A DNA stretch of 5,297 nucleotides from an uncultured Lachnospiraceae bacterium (GTDB taxonomy: Bacteria > Bacillota > Clostridia > Lachnospirales > Lachnospiraceae): the NCBI GenBank assembly GCA_947174985.1, contig CAMWLB010000223.1, positions 1-5,297 of the forward strand, read 5' to 3'. Within the stretch, counting starts at the first letter, position 1; each line of letters opens with the position of its first letter. Positions 1 to 5,297 of the stretch are shown here, piece after piece. A model generated the notes under the pieces. That model ran no database searches, had not been told where the DNA came from, and saw nothing but the letters and a program-made list of their open reading frames with translations. A program made the position numbers and the translations under genes.

Positions 1-2
1 CC

Positions 3-725
3 ATCGTAACGAATATTTTTGATACATATGGTGAGGAAAGTAAAGATGACAAAGATATATATAGTAGTTTGATGGCACAGGAAGCGCGGGAAAGGCAGCA
101 AGAATTTGAACGGTTTTTGACTGAAAATAAATTTACGGTCTTACACTATGCATGTAGCAGAGATGAGAGCCACCAATTAATATTTATCTTGTTTATAGAT
201 GGATTTACAATTCAAAAAATTGGCCAGTATCCGTCTTATGCTGATATTGATATACCGCAGGCAAACATTTACAGAAAAGAATTGGGAGAAAAATATTACA
301 ATGAGTTGAAGCGTGCCATAGGATTATACAGTTGTAATGTAGGCATAGGTTCTTATGTCCATTTAAGGCGTATAGTTGAAAAGCTGATATTAGATGCTTT
401 AAAAGAGGCGATTAAAGAGGGCGCAGTTACACAAGAACAATTTGAAATCGATGAAAATAAGCATCAGAGAAGAGTAGAAGACAAAATAAAATTGTTATCT
501 GAATACCTACCTAAGCCATTAGTAGATAACAAAACTGTTTATGGTATTATAAGCAAAGGAATTCATGAATTGGAAGAAGATGAATGCCTCAAATATTTTC
601 CTGTTGTTGAGCAGTTAATAAAAATGTGTTTAGATGAAAGCATTGCAAAAAAGAAAAGGAAAAAGGATGAAATAGAGTTGAAGAAAAAGCTATCTGCTAT
701 AAATACAGAAATAAAGGGAAAATAG
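3..725 (+). CDS. Hypothetical protein, 5'-truncated by window edge; HEPN/DUF4145-like C-terminal region
   Basis: The frame is open from the first bases of the window to the TAG at 723-725. The TTG at 69 and ATG at 72 are therefore probably internal, and the true start lies upstream; about 240 residues are visible. I do not recognise a named family. Seen: a mixed alpha/beta part (HYACSRDESHQLIFILFIDG), then a helical part with YVHLRRIVEKLI, a charged linker, the motif YGIISKGIHELEEDECLKYF, and a Lys/Glu-rich C-terminal helix (KKKRKKDEIELKKK) that may form a coiled coil. The arrangement of an RR-x-x-E-K helix followed by a GIHEL helix resembles DUF4145/HEPN-like proteins. However, no R-x4-6-H ribonuclease motif is seen, so activity cannot be claimed. 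The gene is much richer in A+T than the genes to its right, which suggests horizontal origin. No upstream partner can be seen. Confidence 0.8.
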   Translation: MVTNIFDTYGEESKDDKDIYSSLMAQEARERQQEFERFLTENKFTVLHYACSRDESHQLIFILFIDGFTIQKIGQYPSYADIDIPQANIYRKELGEKYYNELKRAIGLYSCNVGIGSYVHLRRIVEKLILDALKEAIKEGAVTQEQFEIDENKHQRRVEDKIKLLSEYLPKPLVDNKTVYGIISKGIHELEEDECLKYFPVVEQLIKMCLDESIAKKKRKKDEIELKKKLSAINTEIKGK

Positions 726-730
726 CCACA

Positions 731-763
731 GTAGTAAAAGCCCCCAATTTCTACTACGTTTTT
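731..763 (+). terminator. Possible rho-independent terminator after the hypothetical gene
   Basis: GTAGTA (731-736) can pair with TACTAC (752-757). AAA (737-739) can pair with TTT (748-750) across a one-base bulge, leaving the loop GCCCCCAA. The right arm is followed by GTTTTT (758-763). The position just after the stop at 725 fits a terminator. The stem is A+T-rich and weak, and the same bases belong to a repeat set, so this reading is tentative. Confidence 0.35.
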
Positions 764-772
764 ACTACGTTT
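731..772. repeat. TACTAC repeat cluster (two direct copies plus one inverted)
   Basis: TACTACGTTT occurs at 752-761 and again at 763-772, an 11-base period. GTAGTAAAA at 731-739 is the exact reverse complement of TTTTACTAC at 760-768. Short ordered words of this kind next to a composition break resemble recombinase arm sites. They could equally be alternative stems of a terminator. Confidence 0.6.
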
Positions 773-782
773 GACGGCATCA

Positions 783-880
783 ACTTGCCCCGTTTTGCCT
801 CGATTTGCCATTTTCGTTACATATTTCACAATCTCCACGAAAAAAGGAAACCTCGCAAATCGTGCCAAAACACGGCAAAT
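783..880. repeat. Large imperfect palindrome of six 10-bp-phased GGCAAA-like words
   Basis: On the left the plus strand reads ACTTGCC (783-789), TTTTGCC (793-799) and ATTTGCC (803-809), exactly 10 bases apart. On the right it reads CGCAAAT (854-860), GCCAAAA (864-870) and GGCAAAT (874-880), again 10 bases apart and in inverted orientation. Over 24 bases, 785-808 matches the reverse complement of 855-878 at 20 positions, including a perfect 8-base core (801-808 with 855-862). An inner pair, TTTTCGT (811-817) and ACGAAAA (837-843), lies between the arms. It sits just upstream of the phosphatase ribosome binding site. It could be an integrase-binding/attachment region, a cooperative operator, or a structured leader; the sequence alone does not decide. 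Confidence 0.7.
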
Positions 881-891
881 CAGAGCATTTC

Positions 892-897
892 AGGAGG
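892..897 (+). promoter_or_regulatory. Ribosome binding site AGGAGG deciding the phosphatase start
   Basis: A perfect AGGAGG lies 10 bases before the ATG at 908. It fixes the start there rather than at the upstream in-frame TTG at 785, which would add 41 residues unlike the family. Confidence 0.9.
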
Positions 898-907
898 AAA
901 AATAAAC

Positions 908-1369
908 ATGATTTCGCTACTTTTCGTCTGCCACGGCAACATCTGTCGATCCCCCATGGCGGAATTCGTCATGAAGCAAATCGTAACAAGAGAAAATAAA
1001 TCTGCTGAATTTTACATCTCCTCCGCAGCGACCAGCACAGAAGAAATTGGAAATGGCATCCACTATGGCACCATCTCCAAACTGAGGGAAGAAAACGTTC
1101 CCTGTACAGGACATAGGGCGGTGCAGATGACAAGGGCGGATTATGAAAAATATGATTATCTGATTGGCATGGACGATGCTAATATCAGAAATATGCTTCG
1201 GATAGTGGGACAGGACAGAGAAAGCAAAATATGTAAACTTCTGGATTTTACGGATAAGCCGCGTGCAATAGCAGACCCGTGGTACACGGGAAACTTTGAT
1301 GTGACTTATGCGGATGTACGGGAGGGATGCGAAGCTTTTTACAGGTATCTATGTATGTGTGGAAGGTGA
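908..1369 (+). CDS. Low-molecular-weight protein-tyrosine phosphatase
   Basis: This 153-residue cytoplasmic phosphatase has the usual length of the LMW-PTP family, which removes phosphate from phosphotyrosine (in some Firmicutes phosphoarginine) through a cysteinyl-phosphate intermediate. The P-loop CX5R is at residues 8-14 (VCHGNICRSP), with Cys8 as nucleophile and Arg14 binding phosphate. The general acid is in DPWY, Asp123, near the C-terminus. Further family signatures are SSAATSTEEIGNG after strand 2 and the HRAVQMTRADYEKYDYLIGMD segment. The start is set by the AGGAGG at 892-897. The gene stands alone: upstream is a repeat-rich non-coding region, and downstream it converges on the Gx-transporter gene with 13 bases between stops. 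Its substrate is not indicated by the neighbours, and no kinase is visible. The family call is very secure; tyrosine versus arginine specificity is open. Confidence 0.95.
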   Translation: MISLLFVCHGNICRSPMAEFVMKQIVTRENKSAEFYISSAATSTEEIGNGIHYGTISKLREENVPCTGHRAVQMTRADYEKYDYLIGMDDANIRNMLRIVGQDRESKICKLLDFTDKPRAIADPWYTGNFDVTYADVREGCEAFYRYLCMCGR

Positions 1370-1382
1370 AAAAACCAAATCA

Positions 1383-1883
1383 TTATCTCGGAATATGCGG
1401 CAGCAGGTATTTCTGTGCGTAATGGGCGCAGAGACCGGTGAAAAGTCCGGTTATGGTTCCGCTGAGAACCAAAAAAGGAAGGTACGCGAGAACGCCAACA
1501 TTGCGGGTTATCAGAAAAGCAGCACCGAGCTGTCCGGCATTGTGGAGCAGGGCACCGAAAATGCTGGTGATAAAGATAAAATGTCCGTTTAGAAAGCGGT
1601 TCAGCAGGCACATAATCACAAAGCAGAAAAGACCGCCGCACAGACTGTAAATCAGGCTGACTGCCTGTCCGGCAAAAAAGGCGGAAAGAAAGATACGTGC
1701 GAGCAGCACGATGAAGGCGTCTGCAGATGAAAAATTGAGCAGCAGAATCAGGGTTACAATATTGGACAGACCAAGTTTTATCCCCGGAATAGGGACAGGG
1801 TTTGGGATTGCGCTTTCCAACATAAAAATGGTCAGTGCCACTACCGTAAAGACGGATAGTGTAGTAAGTCTCTTTAGGTTCAT
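1383..1883 (-). CDS. Gx transporter family / heptaprenyl diphosphate synthase component I-like membrane protein
   Basis: A 166-residue polytopic membrane protein with roughly five to six hydrophobic segments (about 8-24, 38-55, 57-72, 76-95, 103-125, 131-152). The signature ESAIPNPVPIPGIKLGLSNI (residues 23-42) and HNAGQLGAAF (114-123) mark the family annotated as heptaprenyl diphosphate synthase component I or Gx transporter. The fold resembles small substrate-binding (S-component-like) transporters, so the synthase name is probably historical. EetB of the Firmicute extracellular electron transfer locus belongs, as I recall, to this family. The ATG at 1883 is chosen because AAGGAG (complement of 1891-1896) lies 7 bases before it; an upstream in-frame start would add 18 residues and lacks this support. 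It follows the NusG-II gene by 37 bases in the same operon, and this pairing is recurrent in Firmicutes. The substrate is unknown; a quinone or isoprenoid role is only inferred. Confidence 0.88.
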   Translation of the reverse strand: MNLKRLTTLSVFTVVALTIFMLESAIPNPVPIPGIKLGLSNIVTLILLLNFSSADAFIVLLARIFLSAFFAGQAVSLIYSLCGGLFCFVIMCLLNRFLNGHFIFITSIFGALLHNAGQLGAAFLITRNVGVLAYLPFLVLSGTITGLFTGLCAHYAQKYLLPHIPR

Positions 1884-1890
1884 GAGCAAA

Positions 1891-1896
1891 CTCCTT
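1891..1896 (-). promoter_or_regulatory. Ribosome binding site AAGGAG of the Gx-transporter gene
   Basis: Reading the minus strand, AAGGAG is followed by TTTGCTC and ATG at 1883. It lies in the 37-base gap after the NusG-II stop and decides between the two in-frame starts. Confidence 0.85.
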
Positions 1897-1920
1897 TTTG
1901 ACGGATTGCCTATAGATAAT

Positions 1921-2361
1921 TTAATAACTGATAACATCCGGCTGTGACTGATTACTTGTTTTCAACTCTATCACAAGCCGGTGCGGCAGACAGACGATGG
2001 GCAGCAGGGTGGAATTGACAAAGCCCGTGGAGACGCAAAGCTTATCGGGGCAATCTGCGTCGATGATACCGATAGCGTCGGGGCGTACCTCGACGGTGTT
2101 GCTGCCGCCGTCAGGCGCAGGTATGGTAAAGGTGTAAGGGGTCGTGACTGCATGCAAATCTATGGTTTCAATGAGCTGTCCGTTCTGATAGATGTACGCC
2201 GTCAGTCCGTTTGCAGGTTCTTTAAGGCGAAAATAGATTGTCAAACAGGCAAACAGGCAAAATACCAGAACGAGTGCCGACAGAAGCAGCGCCCGTCTGT
2301 AGAAAACAGGCTGCGGGCGGTCTCTTTTTTCTTCTATTTTATCAGATGACATATCTTTCAT
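1921..2361 (-). CDS. NusG domain II-containing membrane-anchored protein
   Basis: The protein has 146 residues: a short charged N-terminus, one hydrophobic anchor (about 24-44, RRALLLSALVLVFCLFACL), then an extracytoplasmic domain. That domain carries the NusG domain II (DUF1312) signature: DADCPDKLCVSTG (101-113) and LLPIVCLPHRLVI (119-131), with Cys104, Cys109 and Cys124. Despite the name it is not the transcription factor NusG, as there is no KOW/NGN layout and the domain is exported. EetA of Firmicute extracellular electron transfer loci is, as I recall, of this type. ATG at 2361 is chosen over TTG at 2367 and ATG at 2352 because AAGGAA (minus strand, 8 bases upstream) precedes it. It is the first gene of a two-gene operon with the Gx-transporter and diverges from apbE. 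The three cysteines may bind metal or be redox-active; this is inference. Confidence 0.88.
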   Translation of the reverse strand: MKDMSSDKIEEKRDRPQPVFYRRALLLSALVLVFCLFACLTIYFRLKEPANGLTAYIYQNGQLIETIDLHAVTTPYTFTIPAPDGGSNTVEVRPDAIGIIDADCPDKLCVSTGFVNSTLLPIVCLPHRLVIELKTSNQSQPDVISY

Positions 2362-2396
2362 GTTCAAATTTCCTTATAGTAATCCGCTGTTTTTTT

Positions 2397-2405
2397 TGCT
2401 ATACT
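2397..2405 (+). promoter_or_regulatory. Candidate extended -10 promoter for apbE
   Basis: TGC-TATACT (hexamer at 2400-2405) matches an extended -10 box. No good -35 hexamer is seen 16-18 bases upstream, which is tolerated with an extended -10. Transcription would begin near 2412, giving a leader of about 54 bases before the ATG at 2466. Confidence 0.5.
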
Positions 2406-2441
2406 TTTTTATACGCACATGCAGTACTTATGCATATCCTC

Positions 2442-2450
2442 AGTATAGCA
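2442..2450 (-). promoter_or_regulatory. Candidate extended -10 promoter for the NusG-II/Gx operon
   Basis: On the minus strand, positions 2450 down to 2442 read TGC-TATACT, identical to the apbE element. The start would be near 2435, with a leader of about 74 bases. The -35 region falls at the apbE start codon and reads TTCATT at best, a weak match. The two predicted transcripts would overlap over about 24 bases at their 5' ends. Confidence 0.5.
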
Positions 2451-2465
2451 AAAGGAATTGTGGAA

Positions 2466-3563
2466 ATGAAGAGAAAACCGAAAGATTTTTTGATAGCTTT
2501 TCTGTTAGTCAGCGGGCTTTTGATTTTTGCCGGCTGCGGCAAGGTGGAAAGATATTCAATGACTGATATTGCTATGGGAACGGTAACCAATCAGACGATT
2601 TATTCCAAGGACGGCGATTTGACGCTTGCAGTGAGGGACATTATGTTAGAACTGGAGCAGGAAGAGTTGTCATGGAGAATAGAAGGTTCTGAGATAGCGC
2701 AGATTAATGCAGCGGCGGGAAGCGGTGTATACACGCCGGTGTCCGACAGGCTGTACAAAGAATTGGGGATTTTGATAAAACTGTCGGAGGACAGCGGCGG
2801 CGCTTTTGATATCTCAATCCACCCTGTGGCGGCACTCTGGAACATAGATGCATGGGCGGCAGGGGAAAATCTGGAAGAGGAAGAAAACCAAGCGGCAGAA
2901 ATAAACCTAGAAGAGCAAACAGCAGAAGAAAGCACTTTCCTTGACAAGCAGCAATCTGTCATAATACCGTCCCGTGAACAAATTGCGCTTGCTCTTTCGC
3001 ATACAGGTTACGAAAACTTATCCCTGACAGACAGCTCAATCATGCTGCCAAAGGATATGGCACTGGACTTAGGTGCGGCAGGCAAGGGAATTGCATGCGA
3101 CAGAATTGCGGCATATTTAAAGGAACAGGCTGTCTGCGGCGCGGTGATTTCCGTGGGCGGCAGTGTGGTGACCATCGGGAAAAAGCCGGATGGGACGCCT
3201 TGGCAGATAGGCATTATAGATCCGCGGGACACTTCTTCCTTTATCGGAATACTTTATTTGGAGGGTGAAAATTTTGTTTCTACCTCAGGGGATTACGAGC
3301 GGTACGTGGAGGTGGACGGCGTTCGTTACCACCACATACTGAATCCGGCGACGGGATATCCGGCGGACAGCGGTGTGCGGAGCGTCACGATTTTGTGTGA
3401 CAGCGGCATTTTAAGCGATGCGCTCTCGACAGCTTGCTTTGTGCTGGGAGTGGAAGAGGGGATGGCACTGGCGGAAAGCTATGGTGCGCAGGCGTTGTTC
3501 GTGGACATGGAGGGCAATATTTCCATGACGGATGGTATGAAACAGTTTTTTAAAGAAAAATAA
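2466..3563 (+). CDS. apbE: FAD:protein FMN transferase (ApbE), lipoprotein
   Basis: A 365-residue exported lipoprotein that, by family, transfers FMN from FAD through a phosphoester bond to Thr/Ser of acceptor proteins, using Mg2+. The N-terminus MKRKPK is followed by a hydrophobic stretch and a lipobox-like FAGC with Cys24. Family motifs in order: SMTDIAMGT (31-39), AFDISIHPVAALW (113-125), LDLGAAGKG (200-208), SVGGSVVTIG (229-238), TSGDYERY (273-280), YHHILNPATGYPAD (288-301), and the metal-site segment LSDALSTACFVLG (316-328). The ATG at 2466 has AAAGGA at 2451-2456; the open frame reaching back to 2238 runs through the divergent NusG-II gene and is not used. A Glu-rich insert (about 134-165) replaces the short loop usual after the LW-x-x segment. 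No DGATxAT-like flavinylation site is visible in the window, so the acceptor is elsewhere. Downstream, GH2 follows after 15 bases without a terminator. Confidence 0.96.
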   Translation: MKRKPKDFLIAFLLVSGLLIFAGCGKVERYSMTDIAMGTVTNQTIYSKDGDLTLAVRDIMLELEQEELSWRIEGSEIAQINAAAGSGVYTPVSDRLYKELGILIKLSEDSGGAFDISIHPVAALWNIDAWAAGENLEEEENQAAEINLEEQTAEESTFLDKQQSVIIPSREQIALALSHTGYENLSLTDSSIMLPKDMALDLGAAGKGIACDRIAAYLKEQAVCGAVISVGGSVVTIGKKPDGTPWQIGIIDPRDTSSFIGILYLEGENFVSTSGDYERYVEVDGVRYHHILNPATGYPADSGVRSVTILCDSGILSDALSTACFVLGVEEGMALAESYGAQALFVDMEGNISMTDGMKQFFKEK

Positions 3564-3566
3564 AGC

Positions 3567-3570
3567 GAGG
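3567..3570 (+). promoter_or_regulatory. Ribosome binding site GAGG supporting a TTG start
   Basis: GAGG lies 8 bases before the TTG at 3579, within the 15-base gap after apbE. The next in-frame ATG, at 3642, has only GGGA about 16 bases upstream. This favours TTG. Confidence 0.65.
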
Positions 3571-3578
3571 ACAGTAAA

Positions 3579-5297
3579 TTGCAAAAACAGAAAACAGAAC
3601 CTAGGCGTCTTATCACGCAGTGGGGACGAAAAATTGAACAGATGGAAGAAAAAGATACCGTTTTATCCGAATATCCCAGACCTTATATGGTGCGGGATAA
3701 CTGGCAGTCTTTAAACGGTTTATGGAAATATGCGTGGCAGAACCGGCAAGAGAGCCAAAAGAGCATTGGTGAAAAACTGCGGGAAAAAATGGGCGGGAAG
3801 CGGAAGGAAAAATATGGGCACGAACTGCCAAAGCACTTTGACGGGGAGATTCTGGTGCCTTTTTCGCCGGAAACCCGTCTCTCAGGGGTGGAAAAGCAGC
3901 TTTTGCCGGGCGACTGTCTTTTTTACGAAAAAGAGATTGTGTTCAGTCCGCAGATCATGAGCCGCTATCAGGAGGGCTATCGTATTCTGCTGCATTTTGG
4001 CGCAGTGGACCAGCGATGTGAAATTTTTGTGGACGGCAGGAAGGCGGGAAGCCACAGCGGCGGGTATCTGCCTTTCACGCGGGATATTAGCGGATTTTTG
4101 AAAAAGGAAGAGGTGTTAAAGGCGGGTGGATGCAGGCTGAGTCTTCTTGTGCAGGACGATTCCGACACGTCTTTTCACAGTGTGGGCAAGCAGACTTTAA
4201 AGCCGGGCGGCATGTATTATCAGGCGACTAGCGGCATCTGGCAGACGGTGTGGCTGGAGGCAGTTCCGCAGATCTATATCAGGGATATTTCGTGGGATAT
4301 TTTTTATGACGAAGGGGAAGCGGCGGTACAGGTAGAGTTAGAACCGGATATCCAAAACAAAAGGATCGATTATGAGGTGAAACTCACCTTTTTAAATGGG
4401 GAGTATGGAGCGGAAAGCTTTGACGCAGCGGAAAAAAAGCGGTTTGCTCTGCCGGATTTTACGAGCTGGAGTCCGGAAACGCCGTATCTCTACAGGGTGC
4501 GCCTTGATTTATATGAAAAAGGGAAAGCGGCAGTTTGCGACAGTGTGGAGAGTTATTTTGCCATGCGCAAATGCAGCATTGGAACAGACGATGCGGGAAT
4601 CCGCCGTATCTTTTTAAATAACAAGTCTTATATACAGGTGGGCATACTGGACCAGGGATACTGGCCGGAGAGTATGTACACGCCGCCTTCCGAGGAGGCG
4701 ATGCTCTATGACATCGAGCAGATGAAAGCGCTCGGCTTTAACATGCTCCGCAAGCATGTCAAGGTGGAGCCGCAGAGGTGGTACTACCACTGCGACAGGC
4801 TGGGCATGTTGGTGTGGCAGGACATGATAAACGGCGGCAGGAGAAACAAGGGGCTGTATGTGACCTATATGGCGACGCTGTTCCAGATTCTTCACATCAA
4901 GGCAACGGATCGACACAAATTTCTGCTTTCCAGACAGGATGCGGCGGGCAGGAAGGAGTATGAACAGGAGTTACGAGAACTGACAAGGCAGATGAAAAAA
5001 CATCCTTCCGTGGTGTGCATGGTGCCTTTTAATGAAGGCTGGGGGCAGTTTGAAACGGAGAAGATGACGAAGCTGGTACAGGGCATAAATCCCAATGTGA
5101 TTGTGGACTCAGCCAGCGGCTGGTTCGATATGGGCTGTGGGGATTTAAAAAGTCTGCACTGGTATTTTTTCAAGCTGAAATATAAAAGAGAAGCGAAGAG
5201 GGCGCTGGCGCTGACGGAATTCGGCGGCTATGTACAGAAGATAGAAGGGCATGTCTGTCATGAAAAAGAATATGGTTACAAAATTTTCCATTCGAAA
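3579..5297 (+). CDS. Glycoside hydrolase family 2 (beta-galactosidase/beta-glucuronidase-like), 3'-truncated by window edge
   Basis: The frame is open for 573 codons to the right edge. No signal peptide is seen, so a cytoplasmic retaining beta-glycosidase is likely. The N-terminal sugar-binding jelly roll spans about residues 30-228: EYPRPYMVRDNWQSLNGLW, FDGEILVPFSPE, HSGGYLPFTRDI, ending in GGMYYQATSGIWQTVWLE (210-227). An immunoglobulin-like domain follows to about 345. The TIM barrel begins near YIQVGILDQGYWPESMY (351) and contains GFNMLRKHVKVEP and LGMLVWQDM. The predicted acid/base is Glu486 in PFNEGWGQF and the predicted nucleophile is Glu547 in LTEFGGY. TTG at 3579 is chosen because of GAGG at 3567-3570 and because the family-like RRLITQWGRKIE segment precedes the first in-frame ATG (3642). 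A highly charged insert (about 56-83) interrupts the jelly roll. Substrate cannot be told from the sequence. It probably shares a transcript with apbE. Confidence 0.94.
   Translation, partial: MQKQKTEPRRLITQWGRKIEQMEEKDTVLSEYPRPYMVRDNWQSLNGLWKYAWQNRQESQKSIGEKLREKMGGKRKEKYGHELPKHFDGEILVPFSPETRLSGVEKQLLPGDCLFYEKEIVFSPQIMSRYQEGYRILLHFGAVDQRCEIFVDGRKAGSHSGGYLPFTRDISGFLKKEEVLKAGGCRLSLLVQDDSDTSFHSVGKQTLKPGGMYYQATSGIWQTVWLEAVPQIYIRDISWDIFYDEGEAAVQVELEPDIQNKRIDYEVKLTFLNGEYGAESFDAAEKKRFALPDFTSWSPETPYLYRVRLDLYEKGKAAVCDSVESYFAMRKCSIGTDDAGIRRIFLNNKSYIQVGILDQGYWPESMYTPPSEEAMLYDIEQMKALGFNMLRKHVKVEPQRWYYHCDRLGMLVWQDMINGGRRNKGLYVTYMATLFQILHIKATDRHKFLLSRQDAAGRKEYEQELRELTRQMKKHPSVVCMVPFNEGWGQFETEKMTKLVQGINPNVIVDSASGWFDMGCGDLKSLHWYFFKLKYKREAKRALALTEFGGYVQKIEGHVCHEKEYGYKIFHSK

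Larger units (their letters stand above)
2394..2453. repeat. Perfect 12-bp inverted repeat in the divergent intergenic region
   Basis: TTTTGCTATACT (2394-2405) is repeated exactly inverted as AGTATAGCAAAA (2442-2453), separated by 36 bases. A smaller inverted pair, ATGCA (2419-2423) and TGCAT (2431-2435), lies inside. Each large arm contains an extended -10 element, so the repeat may arise from mirrored promoters, an operator, or both. Folding into a long hairpin is possible, but a 36-base loop makes that less likely. Confidence 0.8.

Noticed and set aside
563..868. Minus-strand open frame of 101 codons
   Set aside because: It overlaps the end of the left gene and the palindromic repeats, has no ribosome binding site or recognisable domain, and looks like a shadow.
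783..880. CRISPR-like array
   Set aside because: Words are 7 bases at 10-base spacing and inverted halfway, unlike CRISPR repeats and spacers.
785..907. Longer phosphatase start at TTG 785, adding 41 residues
   Set aside because: The AGGAGG at 892-897 and the position of the P-loop eight residues from the ATG at 908 fit the family; the extra segment is repeat-rich non-coding DNA.
1369..1376. T run on the minus strand just after the Gx-transporter stop, as a terminator
   Set aside because: No convincing stem precedes it.
1434..1451. Small hairpin ACCGG/CCGGT as a terminator for the phosphatase gene
   Set aside because: It lies inside the Gx-transporter coding sequence, is short and has no T run.
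2238..2465. Upstream extension of the apbE frame
   Set aside because: It runs through the NusG-II coding sequence on the other strand and the promoter region; the signal peptide begins at 2466.
3613..5173. Several open frames of 60-100 codons on both strands
   Set aside because: All lie within the continuous GH2 reading frame, which has full family motifs and both catalytic glutamates.

Overview
The window looks like a chromosomal segment of a Gram-positive anaerobe of the Clostridia, most likely a Lachnospiraceae-type gut bacterium. The reasons are strong AGGAGG-like ribosome binding sites, a lipoprotein ApbE next to NusG-II and Gx-transporter genes, and a cytoplasmic family 2 glycoside hydrolase with a TTG start. 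The assignment rests on gene content only.

Left end (1-725): the 3' part of an A+T-rich gene of unknown function, open at the window's left edge. Its C-terminal layout resembles HEPN/DUF4145-like helical proteins. Composition changes sharply after it: a hand count gives about 32% G+C at 241-300 and about 60% at 4741-4800. Between this gene and the next lies a 182-base non-coding stretch (726-907) full of ordered repeats: TACTAC words, then a large imperfect palindrome of six GGCAAA-like words, three on each strand, each set spaced exactly 10 bases apart. This may be the edge of a mobile element or a complex operator or leader. It is the most interesting non-coding signal here.

Middle (908-2361): a low-molecular-weight protein-tyrosine-phosphatase gene on the plus strand converges, with 13 bases between stops, on a two-gene minus-strand operon. 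That operon encodes a membrane-anchored NusG domain II protein followed by a Gx-type membrane transporter/heptaprenyl diphosphate synthase component I-like protein. Related pairs occur in Firmicute extracellular electron transfer loci.

Right (2466-5297): diverging from that operon is a lipoprotein FAD:protein FMN transferase (ApbE), followed 15 bases later by a GH2 glycoside hydrolase that runs off the right edge with both predicted catalytic glutamates inside the window. The 104-base divergent intergenic region carries a perfect 12-bp inverted repeat, and each arm holds an extended -10 promoter element. The two opposed promoters are therefore mirror images.

The NusG-II protein, Gx transporter and ApbE plausibly act together at the outer membrane face in flavin- or quinone-linked electron transfer. 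No flavinylated acceptor protein or NADH dehydrogenase is visible in the window, so this is inference. I see no tRNA, rRNA, CRISPR array or transposase.
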